Assembly (NCBI GenBank): GCA_016787265.1
Contig: JAEUVF010000014.1
Location: 151,316-215,315, forward strand
Direction: 5' to 3'
DNA: 64,000 nucleotides
Source: Flavipsychrobacter sp.
GTDB lineage: Bacteria > Bacteroidota > Bacteroidia > Chitinophagales > Chitinophagaceae
Positions within the stretch are counted from its first letter, which is position 1, and each line of letters starts with the position of its first letter. Of the stretch, positions 1-9,647 are shown in pieces. Position numbers and translations under genes: made by a program. A model generated the notes under the pieces. It made no database searches, was not told the origin of the DNA, and worked only from the letters and a program-made list of their open reading frames with translations.

Positions 1-1071
1 CCTCTGCTGGAAGCCGGACATCCGGTTCCCAACGACAAGAGTTTTGAAGCGGGACAGGCGGTTCGAAGCCTGGTTAGTAGCCTGGATTCAGGAGATCTTT
101 TGGTGGTATTGCTCAGTGGTGGTGCCAGTGCCCTGGTAACGGATCTTCCTGAAGGCTGCAGCCAGGAAGATATGCAGCAATTTTACCAGTCCTTACTGGG
201 ATCAGGTGCTTCCATTTCAGAAATGAATGCAGTTCGAAAGCATTTTTCTTCGATAAAAGGTGGTCAACTGGCCCGGCTTGCCAATGGTGCTTCAATTGAA
301 GTGGGTGTTCTGAGTGATGTTCCGGGTGATGATCTGTCGGTCATTGCAAGCGGACCTTTTTATCCCGATACCACTAGCATTGCAGAGGTGGAACAGTTGC
401 TCTACCGCTTTGGTATAACCGGACATTTACCAAAGGGTATTCTGGAAACCCCCAAGCCCGGAGATCCGCTATTTGACCGGGTGCATCATCATTTACTGGC
501 TACCAATCAACTTGCTTTACAGGCTTGTGCTGAAAAATCCCTGGAACTGGGTTTCGAACCAATAACATTTCATGCACCCCTTGAAGGAGAAGCCCGTGAA
601 GTTGGACTCCGTTTTCTTTATCAGGCGATCACCCAGATGGAGGAATATAAAAGCCAGGGTGATTTTTCGTCCCGGTGTTTCCTGGTAGGTGGAGAAACTA
701 CTGTTACGCTCACTGGTAAAGGAAAGGGTGGAAGAAACCAGGAACTGATCCTTTCCATACTGGTAGAATGCCTCAACAATGAAGGGCTGGCCAAACAACT
801 GGGAGCGTATTCATTTGCTGTATTGAGTGGTGGTACGGATGGAACCGATGGACCGACCGATGCTGCAGGCGCAATGCTGGATGCTGCAATACTGGAGCAG
901 GTTCGAAAAGGTGAACTTAAACCAGATTCGTTTCTTACGAACCAGGATGCATACACGTTTTTTTCTGCTGCCGGAGGTTTGTTGAAAACGGGTCCCACCC
1001 AAACCAATGTGATGGATATCCTGCTTATCCTGTTACAACATAAAGCGCCAAAACTCCGAGCAGCGTACTGA
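1..1071 (+). CDS. Glycerate 2-kinase, MOFRL family (5' end cut by window edge)
   Basis: The reading frame is open from the first base and ends at TGA 1069-1071, so 356 residues are visible and the N-terminus lies outside the window. It should phosphorylate D-glycerate to 2-phosphoglycerate in the cytoplasm, feeding sugar-acid or glyoxylate carbon into glycolysis. Seen: the family's nucleotide-site segment HPVPN..S near the left edge, LSGGASAL at about residue 40, and the C-terminal MOFRL domain with GGETTV, GKGGRNQE and LSGGTDGTDGPTDAAG. Members of this family are often misnamed hydroxypyruvate reductase (TtuD). Its 3' end overlaps the convergent GntP permease by 47 bp, an unusually long tail-to-tail overlap. 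The nearby sugar-acid permease fits glycerate or gluconate use, which is inference. Confidence 0.9.
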   Translation, partial: PLLEAGHPVPNDKSFEAGQAVRSLVSSLDSGDLLVVLLSGGASALVTDLPEGCSQEDMQQFYQSLLGSGASISEMNAVRKHFSSIKGGQLARLANGASIEVGVLSDVPGDDLSVIASGPFYPDTTSIAEVEQLLYRFGITGHLPKGILETPKPGDPLFDRVHHHLLATNQLALQACAEKSLELGFEPITFHAPLEGEAREVGLRFLYQAITQMEEYKSQGDFSSRCFLVGGETTVTLTGKGKGGRNQELILSILVECLNNEGLAKQLGAYSFAVLSGGTDGTDGPTDAAGAMLDAAILEQVRKGELKPDSFLTNQDAYTFFSAAGGLLKTGPTQTNVMDILLILLQHKAPKLRAAY

Positions 1072-2377
1072 TTCCCATGGCGGCTGTAAGTAAAGTGTAG
1101 CTGCGGTAAAGTTTATTGACGGGAATCTTGCCATATTGATGGATGACCCAGAAATAGCTGTCATTGGCATGACTTACAGTCATTGCTCCCGCGCCTATAG
1201 CCAATACTACCAGCGCTTGTTGCGGCGTATTCAGATCAAAAGATCCCATAACGGGGAAGAGTAAGGCGGATGTGATAATCAATGATGCGGTGGAAGACCC
1301 CTGTGCGGTTTTCAAAAGGGCTGCCAGTAAGAATGCAATCGGGTAAATTCCCCAGTTTGGTATGCCGGATGTTTGAAGGTATCCCGAAAGTATTTCCTGA
1401 ATAGGCGTAGCTTTTAATACAGCTCCGAAAGCTCCACCGGCAGCTGTTATAAAAATGATAGGTCCGGATTGTACCAATGCCTGTTGAAACCATTCACCCC
1501 ATTTCCCGTGTTCTTTACGTGCCAGTAAAAGCAGTGCCAGTAAAGCACTGATACCCAAAGCAAGTACCGGGTGCCCTAATAACTGGAATCCACCCTGCAG
1601 CTTTTCGTTGCTGATAAAAAAGGGGGCAACTGAACCAACTGTGATCAATACCAGTGGTAAAAGCAGCGGCAATAGTGATGAGAACAATGATTGCTGATTT
1701 GCTTTTGTAACATCTGAAACAGAATCGGCTGTAACGGACGGAGGATTTATGATAAATAGTTGTTGGTCCATTTTTCGAATAAGCATACTGGTTAGTATGC
1801 CAACAGGTATCAGTACGATTAGTCCAAGCAGTATTACCCAACCCAACTGGTTCTCCAGTCCCAGGTTGCCCGTTGCGGCCATTGGTCCCGGTGTGGGAGG
1901 TATCAGTACATGCGAGGCATAGAGCCCGGTACCTAGTGATAATTGTAAGCCTGATACCGTGCTGCCCTGAATCGTTTGCATGGAATGAATGAGCCTTGAT
2001 AACAGGATGAATCCTGCGTCACAAAAAACCGGAATCCCGACCAGTAACCCCAATATATGTGTCAGATAGGGAACCTGTTTCTGCCTGGAACTGCCCGTTA
2101 GCTGGCTTGCAATTCTGGCAGCAGCCCCGCTTCTTTCCAATATTTCACCCAGAAAACTGCCAAATATGATCAGAAAGCCAATGCCTGCAAATATGGAACC
2201 CGCTCCGCTTAAGATGGTTTCCATGGTTTGTTTGGGAGAAATCCCACTCAGCACTCCTACAAATAATGCAGCGGTTAGCAATACCAGCATTGGGTGCCAT
2301 TTCAAACGGGCACAGGCAACAATGATAAATGCAATTGCAATGCCTAACAGGAGCAGTAAATAGATGGATGAACTCAT
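1025..2377 (-). CDS. GntP-family gluconate/sugar-acid permease
   Basis: A 450-residue polytopic inner-membrane protein of the usual GntP length, starting MSSSIYLLLLLGIAIAF. It is hydrophobic throughout, with roughly 12 membrane segments. The family hallmarks are seen: the N-terminal KWHPMLVLL segment, GIGFLIIFGSFLGEILERSGAA near residues 65-90, the proline-rich HVLIPPTPGPMAA loop around residue 155, and the C-terminal GAMTVSHANDSYFW. GntP proteins import gluconate and related acids (idonate, fructuronate, glycerate or D-serine in some members) with protons. The exact substrate cannot be read from the sequence. The convergent glycerate kinase suggests a sugar-acid or glycerate substrate. The next gene on the same strand upstream ends 4 bp before it, so the two may be co-transcribed. 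Confidence 0.9.
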   Translation of the reverse strand: MSSSIYLLLLLGIAIAFIIVACARLKWHPMLVLLTAALFVGVLSGISPKQTMETILSGAGSIFAGIGFLIIFGSFLGEILERSGAAARIASQLTGSSRQKQVPYLTHILGLLVGIPVFCDAGFILLSRLIHSMQTIQGSTVSGLQLSLGTGLYASHVLIPPTPGPMAATGNLGLENQLGWVILLGLIVLIPVGILTSMLIRKMDQQLFIINPPSVTADSVSDVTKANQQSLFSSLLPLLLPLVLITVGSVAPFFISNEKLQGGFQLLGHPVLALGISALLALLLLARKEHGKWGEWFQQALVQSGPIIFITAAGGAFGAVLKATPIQEILSGYLQTSGIPNWGIYPIAFLLAALLKTAQGSSTASLIITSALLFPVMGSFDLNTPQQALVVLAIGAGAMTVSHANDSYFWVIHQYGKIPVNKLYRSYTLLTAAMGISTLLGVLALYVVTG

Positions 2378-2381
2378 ATGG

Positions 2382-5300
2382 CTAATTCAGCAATTCAATT
2401 GGAATTTCCAGTCGCTTTGCTTCTTTTTTGTATTTACGAATGTATTTTCTGTTGGATTTCACGCCCAGGTTGGTCATCAATCCACTCAATGCAATCTTGC
2501 CCCAGTAATTAAAAGTGGATTTATTCCGAATCCGTTCCTGGTAGACCAATCCTTTTTTCCCATTTCTGTTTTTTATAACCAGGTTGGCAAGAAAGCTGGT
2601 GAACTTCTTTTTTCTCCCCTTCTCATCATATATTTCAAACTTTAGTTTTCGGTAATCCAGTTCCATATGACCATATGCAAAATGATCATTGCCTTTAACA
2701 CGAAGCCAGACACTATCCGCGTGTCCCTGTTTGATATGCAGGTTGAATAATGGCATGAGCAAAGGGGATAAGGCTTTTAATTCCATCTTTCCCATTCTTG
2801 CTAATAATAAAAATCCATACAGACTGTCAGGATAGGCTTGTTGAAATCCAAATCGAAGGTTTCCACTGTCCATAAAAAGAGTGGTGGCAGTTAACCGCAG
2901 GGAATCAGTTGGCTGTAATGCATAATTTTTAATCGGTCCCACTACCAGGTTGAGATCATTGAACCAGACGGATCCCTGCTTTCCGGTCTTACCACTGACT
3001 TCATTATACTGAATGCGAGACCTGGTGAGTAATGCAGCACCAACTTCCAGGTTCAAAGGAATTTTTTGGATGAGTCCGGGTAACATAGGGCGATATTGGA
3101 CACTATCCTCGGGGCGCCTTTTATCACGATCCACTTGCATTTGAAACTGATCCAGTTCTATACGATTCGCGAGCCAGACAGTATCTTTCTCTCTGATTTG
3201 CCGGTCCAATCCCAGTATGCTTCCTTTACCGGCATTAAACTCAATAAAATCTGTCTGGTAGGGTGCTCTCGAAAGGAAACTGTCTTTGCTGATCAGGCTG
3301 CTATAGCTGATACTGTCGAATCCGATAATCTTTTTATCAGCATCCAGCAGCGTCTTATATACTTCCCATTTGCGCTCTTTATTTTGATAGAAGACTTCTT
3401 TGGCTTCCAGGTTAATATTGGGCAGGTTTTCCAGGAATTTCTGAAGTTCTTCTTTTTTGCTGGAGAAGAAAATCTGTTCCTTATTGCGGACCATTATATC
3501 ATTGATCCGCAATTGGTAGTTGTCGGTTTTGTGAGCAATATTTCCCTCCCTGAGTAAAATCTTATGGATGGTTGTCTGGAGGTTTCTGTCCAGCTTAAAA
3601 TCATTTCCCTGTAATTGGAAATTTCCAATCCGCAGGTTAGTTTTTTCCGGCATTGCTATGATCTGATGCAGCGATAAATCAAGCAGGGGAGTAGATAGCT
3701 GACCTCCCTGAATATGTATTGGTGCTGTCCGGAGATGCCCGCCCTTACTGCTGAACAGTGCTGTCAATTGCCCTTCTGTTTTCTTCGAAATACTCAATTC
3801 TGGTTCTGACAGTTCAAGGGCTGGCAGATTTGTATAACGTTGATCATCAGTTGTAGTTTCCTCGAATTGAGTTGCCTCCTGCAATACAATTTTTAGCTCA
3901 GGCCTGGTCAGCATTGCTTTTTTAATACCGGTAACCGGATCTTTCAGTGATGCCGGACTTCCTGACAATTGTAATGCAGGTATGACACCTGATAGCTGAT
4001 AGCGATTTCCGCTGGCTTGTATTTGCAGTTCCTGAAGGTTGGCTTGCTCGGATGAAAGCTTATATCGGCCAATACCGAGCGCCAGCTTGTCCAGATTCAG
4101 CTTCATTTTTTCTCCCGCCAGGTAGTAACGATACCAATTCCATTCCTGGTTCTGATACCGCAGGCTGTCAACTGCAAGACTATCAATTGTTGTATGAATG
4201 GTTAGTTTTGGTTGTTCAATTACCAGGTCAATTTTTCCTGTTCTTATATTCCGGATCATTTCCTTGGGAATCCTGATTTTACCGGAGCTTATATTCTTTC
4301 CGGATGAATGTCCGAAGTAAACCTTACCACTTCCCAACTCAATCAGCCGAACCCAGCTGGTATCCTTTCCCTCAATGATGCCTGCCGCATTGATGTCCTG
4401 CACATGAATGTTTCTAAGATCAAAGCGGATTTTGTTTTCAGTGGTACTCCCGATTGCCTGGCCGGCGCGCAGGTCATTGTCTTCGTACACTGCATCTTTC
4501 AAATCCACATTGAAATTCTTCAGCCGCAGTGCCAGCTGGGGCATCTCCAACCGGTTCTTCCCATCAAATAATTCTTCCAATGTGCCTGCCCGTAAGACAC
4601 TGTTGCTGGAGATGATGGCAGAAAAAGCTTTAGAGCTGAGCATGGTTCTTTTTGCTGTACCTTCTGTTATCTGAAGATCTGCATCAAACACCCGGATGGT
4701 TTCAATATGGAGTTTACGACGTATGGTTCGCTGGATTTCACGCAGGGGATTTGCTTTTTTAGGTGAAGCTTTACCTGCTAATTGAAGCCGAACATTTGGA
4801 TTGATCAGGTAGAGTTCGTCGGCTTTTAACTGTCCGTTCAGCAGAGCCGGAATCGACAGGTTCTGTAAAATCAGCTCACTGGTTGAAATACTGGTATTGG
4901 CTGTTTTGTTCCGGTTGGAGGCACGAAGAAAATAATTTTGAAGTGTCAGCTGGTTTTTTTTGATCCGCATCCCATCAAACCCGGTTTGAAATGTTTTACT
5001 ACTGTCTGATTCAAGGAAGCCCCGAACACTGAATTCAAGATCATCTAATTCAATTTTATTAGGCAGGGTATTGTCAACCACCAGGTTGGAAACATAAAAA
5101 TTATCACCCAATATTTCAAGGCTCTCATTACCTCTTCTTGTGATGGTACTGCCCCTGAACTGAATGCTGTCGATCTGAACCGTTTTGATTTTAATTGGCC
5201 CCATCACATCCAGGAAACTGTTATCTATGCGTACGGAATCCTTATTCCGGGCTCTGCGAAACCGGATATTATTGCTGGTGAAAAAACCTTTTCCTGCTTT

Positions 5301-6161
5301 TAATAAGCCGAGTTCAATTCGTCCTTCTGTCAATAATTTATTCCAGTTTAAGGATTCCAGTTCAATATTTTCCAAACGGAAACCTGATTTTTCCTTCGAA
5401 TCTTCCATTCGTTTGTGGAAATCAAGTCCGCTTAATTCGAATCTTTTTGTTTTGGATTGCCAGATCAGTTTGTTAAGCACTACCTGTAGTGTAGTGTCCG
5501 GATATTCAATAGTTGGCTGCAGCAATCGAAAGTCCACCGCCACCCGATTGGTATTGTCCCATTGTTTGATCTTTCGGAGCAGGTGCAGGTCATCCAGCGC
5601 CAGGTAAATATGATTCAGGAAAAATCGACGCTGGTGTATACTGGTTTCCGGATAAATGGAGACACTCCCATCCGTCATTCTGAAATGTTGCACTTCCAGG
5701 GAAGACAATACATTAAAAAACACATCCTGAACGGCTGCGATTTCAATATGCAGTGGTCGCAGCGGCCGTTCCCGGGTACTGTCTTTTTCTACCCTTTTTA
5801 ATTCCAGGTAAGGCGATTTCAGGATTAGCCGGTTTACCGCCAGCCGTTTGAAGAGTAAGAGTTGAATGGGATTGTTGATCTGGATGGAAAGTGAATCGGC
5901 CTTGAACTCAAACAGGCTGTTGTCGTTATTGTCTGCTGTTGGAGCAACATGGATATTCCGTGCATTGACCTGAAATTTGAACAGATTAAACCGGAAACTG
6001 GTGGCGGATAATTTATATTGGCCACCCGATAAATTATTCACCAGTTGTTCTACCGCTTCCACAGACCGGTACCGAAGCAAATACCCCATCACCAATCCCA
6101 GCGTCAACAAAGTGATCCCGGCTCCCATCAATATCCAGTGTTTACGCAAGATCCTGCCCAT
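2382..6161 (-). CDS. Very large AsmA/TamB-like envelope protein (putative)
   Basis: About 1260 residues with one N-terminal membrane anchor (HWILMGAGITLLTLGLVMGYLL) and a long periplasmic part rich in alternating beta-strand patterns and repeated 'L.L..I.I..' blocks (for example FRFNLFKFQVNARNIHV). That architecture is shared by AsmA, YhdP and TamB, the bridge-like proteins that carry phospholipids between inner and outer membrane. I see no diagnostic AsmA motif, so the function is inference from architecture. The frame is open up to 6197, but an upstream ATG there would lie inside the metG terminator hairpin, so I prefer ATG 6159-6161 (MGRILRKH). The C-terminus is basic, with KYIRKYKKEAKRLEIP near the end. 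It ends 4 bp before the GntP start on the same strand. Confidence 0.6.
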   Translation of the reverse strand: MGRILRKHWILMGAGITLLTLGLVMGYLLRYRSVEAVEQLVNNLSGGQYKLSATSFRFNLFKFQVNARNIHVAPTADNNDNSLFEFKADSLSIQINNPIQLLLFKRLAVNRLILKSPYLELKRVEKDSTRERPLRPLHIEIAAVQDVFFNVLSSLEVQHFRMTDGSVSIYPETSIHQRRFFLNHIYLALDDLHLLRKIKQWDNTNRVAVDFRLLQPTIEYPDTTLQVVLNKLIWQSKTKRFELSGLDFHKRMEDSKEKSGFRLENIELESLNWNKLLTEGRIELGLLKAGKGFFTSNNIRFRRARNKDSVRIDNSFLDVMGPIKIKTVQIDSIQFRGSTITRRGNESLEILGDNFYVSNLVVDNTLPNKIELDDLEFSVRGFLESDSSKTFQTGFDGMRIKKNQLTLQNYFLRASNRNKTANTSISTSELILQNLSIPALLNGQLKADELYLINPNVRLQLAGKASPKKANPLREIQRTIRRKLHIETIRVFDADLQITEGTAKRTMLSSKAFSAIISSNSVLRAGTLEELFDGKNRLEMPQLALRLKNFNVDLKDAVYEDNDLRAGQAIGSTTENKIRFDLRNIHVQDINAAGIIEGKDTSWVRLIELGSGKVYFGHSSGKNISSGKIRIPKEMIRNIRTGKIDLVIEQPKLTIHTTIDSLAVDSLRYQNQEWNWYRYYLAGEKMKLNLDKLALGIGRYKLSSEQANLQELQIQASGNRYQLSGVIPALQLSGSPASLKDPVTGIKKAMLTRPELKIVLQEATQFEETTTDDQRYTNLPALELSEPELSISKKTEGQLTALFSSKGGHLRTAPIHIQGGQLSTPLLDLSLHQIIAMPEKTNLRIGNFQLQGNDFKLDRNLQTTIHKILLREGNIAHKTDNYQLRINDIMVRNKEQIFFSSKKEELQKFLENLPNINLEAKEVFYQNKERKWEVYKTLLDADKKIIGFDSISYSSLISKDSFLSRAPYQTDFIEFNAGKGSILGLDRQIREKDTVWLANRIELDQFQMQVDRDKRRPEDSVQYRPMLPGLIQKIPLNLEVGAALLTRSRIQYNEVSGKTGKQGSVWFNDLNLVVGPIKNYALQPTDSLRLTATTLFMDSGNLRFGFQQAYPDSLYGFLLLARMGKMELKALSPLLMPLFNLHIKQGHADSVWLRVKGNDHFAYGHMELDYRKLKFEIYDEKGRKKKFTSFLANLVIKNRNGKKGLVYQERIRNKSTFNYWGKIALSGLMTNLGVKSNRKYIRKYKKEAKRLEIPIELLN

Positions 6162-6180
6162 GGCGTACAAGTTAAACAAA

Positions 6181-6220
6181 AAAAAGAGGTTGTTCAAGTA
6201 GACCCGAACAACCTCTTTTT
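6181..6220 (-). terminator. Intrinsic terminator of metG
   Basis: A perfect 15-bp stem (6181-6195 with 6206-6220) around a 10-nt loop (6196-6205), with an A run to its left that becomes the U-tract on the minus strand. It lies 20 bp past the metG stop. It is nearly symmetrical and so could also work on the plus strand. It separates metG from the large AsmA-like gene. Confidence 0.85.
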
Positions 6221-6239
6221 ATAATTAAATGTTACAAGT

Positions 6240-8345
6240 TTAACTTACTCCTGCACCAGGATTAATTTGCGTACCTGGTTGTACAAAATGTAATTTTCCT
6301 TCCTTGTCTTCAGCCATCAGGATCATGCCATTGCTTTCGATGCCGCGCATTTTACGCGGTGCCAGATTGGCCACTACTACTACCTGTTGTCCAATGATGT
6401 CTTCAGGTTTGAAATGCAGTGCAATACCACTTACGATCGTTCTTGTTTCGGTTCCCATATCTACAGATAATTTTAAAAGTTTATCTGCTTTCTCCACTTT
6501 TTCGGCAGTAACTATTGTGCCTACTTTCAATTCTATTTTAGCAAAGTCATCGAACTGAATGCTTGCTTTTGCCGGTTGTGCGGGTTGCTCTGCAGGTACT
6601 GCTGCCGGTACTTCCGGTGCAGGCTGACTATTGCTCTTTAATTTTTCAATCTGTTGTTGTATTTCCATGTCTTCTATTTTTCTGAATAATAATTCCGGTG
6701 CTCTTAAACTATAACCAACACTCAACAATTTCAGTGAACCCGCGTTTTCCCAATCCAGCAAACGTTCCACCACTTTCATCTGGTGCAACATTTTCCTGGA
6801 AGTATTCGGCAGGAATGGATTTGCCAGGATAGCCAGGTTCGCACACAACTGCAAACAATAATGAAGGCAATTGTCAATTTCAGGTTGTGCTGATTCGCCC
6901 GCTTTTGCTTTGATCCATGGTTCTTTTTCCTGCATGTAGCGATTGCCTTTTCTGGCCAGGTCGATCAGTTCAAACTGCGCCTCCCTGAACTTATAGCCTT
7001 CCAGCAGGGTTTCTATTTTTACTTTGGCCGCCTGGATGGCATTGGCCAGTTCCCGGTCTTTATCATCGAGGATATTTGCATGAACGGGTGGCACTTTACC
7101 ATTGGTGAGTTTATGCATCAGCACAAAAGTCCGGTTCACAAAATTTCCGAAAATAGCCACCAGCTCACTGTTCACTGCATCCTGGAACCCTTTCCAGGTA
7201 AACTCACTGTCCTTTGTTTCGGGAGCGATTTGTGTCAGGTAATACCGCAGCGCATCCACCAGTTGCGGACCTCCATTTTCCTTTTTCACAAAATCGTCGA
7301 TAAAATCCTGCATGTCCAGCTTCCAGTTTCTGCTGGTACTCATTTTGTCTCCTTCAAGGTTGAGGAATTCATTGCTTGGAACATTTTCAGGCAGAATATT
7401 GCCATGCAGTTTCAACATCACCGGGAAGATGATTGCATGAAACACGATGTTATCTTTTCCAATAAAATGCACCAGCTTGGTATCCTTGTCATACCAGTAA
7501 GGTTCCCAGTCTTTGTCATTTTGCTTTGCCCATGTACGGGTGGCACTGATATAACCGATGGGTGCATCAAACCATACATACAATACTTTTCCTTTGGCTT
7601 CTTCCAGCGGAACGGCAATCCCCCAGTCGAGATCCCGGGTTACTGCCCTGGGCTGCAAACCACCATCAATCCAGCTCTTGCATTGTCCCAGTACATTGGC
7701 TCTCCAGTCGTCTTTGTGTTCTTCGAGTATCCATTGACGTAAGAAGTTTTCATGCCGGTTCAGGGGCAGGTACCAGTGAGTTGTTTTCTTTTTTACCGGA
7801 GCCGATCCGCTTAGGGTGCTAACCGGGTTGATCAGTTCATCCGGACTCAACGCCGTACCACATTTTTCGCACTGATCGCCAAACGCGCTGTCAAATCCAC
7901 AATTCGGGCAGGTTCCTTTGATATATCGGTCGGCCAGGAAGGTAGCGGCCTGCTCATCAAAATATTGTTCTGTTTCTTTTGTTTCCAGTTCACCGGCATT
8001 ATTCAGAGCTGTGAAAAATTCCTGCGATGTTTCATGATGGATAGGAGCACTGGTACGGTCATAAATATCAAAGGAGATACTCAGGTCGGCAAAATTCTGT
8101 TTGATGATCTCGTGGTATTTATCAATGATCGCCTGGGGCGTGGTGCCTTCTTTCATCGCCTGGATAGGAATGGCAGTGCCATGTTCATCACTTCCGCATA
8201 CAAATACAACATCTCTTTTTTGTGCCCGGAGGTAACGGACATAGATATCCGCAGGCAGGTAGGCGCCTGCCAGGTGGCCAATATGCTTCAGACCATTTGC
8301 ATAGGGTAGGGCTGCAGTGATCAGGTATCTTTTTGGTTCTTGCAT
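6240..8345 (-). CDS. metG: Methionyl-tRNA synthetase
   Basis: Class I aminoacyl-tRNA synthetase that charges tRNA-Met in the cytoplasm; 701 residues from ATG 8343-8345 (MQEPKRYLITAALPYANG). Seen: the HIGH motif at residues 21-24 (KHIGHL), a zinc knuckle CPNC..CEKC around residues 145-165, the catalytic KMSTS loop (GDKMSTSRNW, near residue 345), the anticodon-binding helical domain, a Pro/Ala-rich linker (PAPEVPAAVPAEQPAQP) and a C-terminal EMAPII/Arc1p-like tRNA-binding domain (IELKVGTIV...GMILMA). This is the long MetG form. The frame continues 19 codons further upstream, but that extension overlaps the divergent LD-carboxypeptidase start and is not family-like. A strong terminator follows the gene. 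Confidence 0.97.
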   Translation of the reverse strand: MQEPKRYLITAALPYANGLKHIGHLAGAYLPADIYVRYLRAQKRDVVFVCGSDEHGTAIPIQAMKEGTTPQAIIDKYHEIIKQNFADLSISFDIYDRTSAPIHHETSQEFFTALNNAGELETKETEQYFDEQAATFLADRYIKGTCPNCGFDSAFGDQCEKCGTALSPDELINPVSTLSGSAPVKKKTTHWYLPLNRHENFLRQWILEEHKDDWRANVLGQCKSWIDGGLQPRAVTRDLDWGIAVPLEEAKGKVLYVWFDAPIGYISATRTWAKQNDKDWEPYWYDKDTKLVHFIGKDNIVFHAIIFPVMLKLHGNILPENVPSNEFLNLEGDKMSTSRNWKLDMQDFIDDFVKKENGGPQLVDALRYYLTQIAPETKDSEFTWKGFQDAVNSELVAIFGNFVNRTFVLMHKLTNGKVPPVHANILDDKDRELANAIQAAKVKIETLLEGYKFREAQFELIDLARKGNRYMQEKEPWIKAKAGESAQPEIDNCLHYCLQLCANLAILANPFLPNTSRKMLHQMKVVERLLDWENAGSLKLLSVGYSLRAPELLFRKIEDMEIQQQIEKLKSNSQPAPEVPAAVPAEQPAQPAKASIQFDDFAKIELKVGTIVTAEKVEKADKLLKLSVDMGTETRTIVSGIALHFKPEDIIGQQVVVVANLAPRKMRGIESNGMILMAEDKEGKLHFVQPGTQINPGAGVS

Positions 8346-8387
8346 GGCGCAAAAATACGGAAAGGCAGGCAACCTTATCTTTAGCCT

Positions 8388-9422
8388 ATGAAACGTCACC
8401 ATTTTCTACGGCAGCTGGGGGTACTTACACTGGGTGCCAGCCTTCCTTATGAAAGTTTTTCCATGGACCCCAACAATGCAGCTGTTTTTCAGCCGCCCTT
8501 TTTAAAGGTAGGGGATACCATCGCCATCAGTTCTCCTGCCGGATATATTACCAGGGAAGAAATAGCTCCCGCAGTTCAGCAGTTGCAGTCCTGGGGTTTG
8601 ACCGTTCGCATAGGTGACACCATCGGCAAACGGGATGGAACCTTTGGAGGTACCGATCAGGAAAGGATTGCCGACCTGCAACAGCTTATCAACGATCCTT
8701 CCGTGAAAGCGATACTCTGTGCAAGAGGCGGATATGGGTTGATTCGGATCATTGATGCAATTGATTTCAGACCTCTTCGCAGGCATCCTAAATGGTTGAT
8801 TGGATTCAGTGATGTTACCGTATTGCATGCGCACCTGTTCCGGAAAACCGGACTGGCTTCAATTCATTCCAAAATGTGCAACAGTTTTCCCGACGACTGG
8901 TCTAAAGCCGATGAATTACAAAAAGCTACTATTCTTTCGATTCGGGATATGTTATTCGGTACACCCATGAAGTTTGAATATGCTGCAGGTGCCTACAATC
9001 AGATGGGTACAGGAGTGGGACAACTGGTTGGTGGAAACTGCAAGACTATTGAGTCGCTGGCCGGATCCGCGTCTGATCTGCAAACCAGGGGTAAAATTCT
9101 TTTCCTCGAAGACACAGGCGAATACCTTTACAGTATTGACCGGATGCTCTGGAATATTAAAAGAAGCGGGAAGCTGGAACACCTGTCCGGACTCATAATC
9201 GGCGGATTCAAACACAAGCCGGCTGAAAAGCCTGAGGAAGAATTTGGTAAGAACCTGCAGCAGATTGTATTGGAAAAACTGGAGGATTGCCGGTACCCGG
9301 TTTGTTTTGATTTTCCGGTAGGGCATCAGAAAAATAATTTCGCGCTGAAATGCGGAGCCGGGGTGCGCCTGGAAGTAACCGGATCCATAGTCAGATTAAC
9401 TGAATTAAACCCGTTACAATGA
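8388..9422 (+). CDS. LD-carboxypeptidase (peptidase family S66), exported
   Basis: 344 residues. LdcA/MccF-type enzymes remove the terminal D-Ala from tetrapeptide murein in recycling or cleave related peptide bonds. The S66 Ser-Glu-His triad is visible: Ser141 in IGFSDVT, Glu241 in LFLEDTGE and His313 in PVGHQKNN. Other family blocks are CARGGYG and GGTDQERIADLQ. Unlike the paralog at 16.1 kb, it has about 30 extra N-terminal residues (MKRHHFLRQLGVLTLGASLP) resembling an export signal, so it may act in the periplasm. The start is 42 bp from the divergent metG start, and a TATCTTTA element lies just before the ATG. The downstream small membrane-protein gene overlaps its stop by 4 bp (ATGA), so the two are probably translationally coupled. 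Confidence 0.9.
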   Translation: MKRHHFLRQLGVLTLGASLPYESFSMDPNNAAVFQPPFLKVGDTIAISSPAGYITREEIAPAVQQLQSWGLTVRIGDTIGKRDGTFGGTDQERIADLQQLINDPSVKAILCARGGYGLIRIIDAIDFRPLRRHPKWLIGFSDVTVLHAHLFRKTGLASIHSKMCNSFPDDWSKADELQKATILSIRDMLFGTPMKFEYAAGAYNQMGTGVGQLVGGNCKTIESLAGSASDLQTRGKILFLEDTGEYLYSIDRMLWNIKRSGKLEHLSGLIIGGFKHKPAEKPEEEFGKNLQQIVLEKLEDCRYPVCFDFPVGHQKNNFALKCGAGVRLEVTGSIVRLTELNPLQ

Positions 9423-9610
9423 TCAGTTTTATTCTCTGGTTGATTCTTTTTGTATTGTGCTGGCCCCTGGCAATACTCGCACTATTGCTTTACCCGATTG
9501 TCTGGTTACTCCTGTTGCCATTCCGATTATTGGGAATTGCGGTAGGAGGGGTGTTGGAATTGATCAAAGCGATCGTTTTTTTGCCCGCCCGATTGATAAA
9601 AGGAAGATAA
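9419..9610 (+). CDS. Small hydrophobic membrane protein, unknown
   Basis: 63 residues, almost entirely hydrophobic, with two probable membrane helices (ISFILWLILFVLCWPLAILA and LLLLPFRLLGIAVGGVLELI) and a basic end (ARLIKGR). Its ATG overlaps the stop codon of the upstream LD-carboxypeptidase (ATGA), the classic arrangement for translational coupling. I do not recognise a named family. The overlap and strong hydrophobicity support a real small gene. Confidence 0.6.
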   Translation: MISFILWLILFVLCWPLAILALLLYPIVWLLLLPFRLLGIAVGGVLELIKAIVFLPARLIKGR

Positions 9611-9647
9611 CAAGCTCAGATTTGTTTGCACAGCCTACCTTTACATT

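Noticed and set aside
2382..6197. Upstream start (6197) of the large AsmA-like gene
   Set aside because: It lies in the metG terminator hairpin; the extra 12 residues would be encoded by the stem. ATG 6159-6161 is the better start.
7080..7742. 220-codon plus-strand frame inside metG
   Set aside because: Antisense shadow of metG without any domain.
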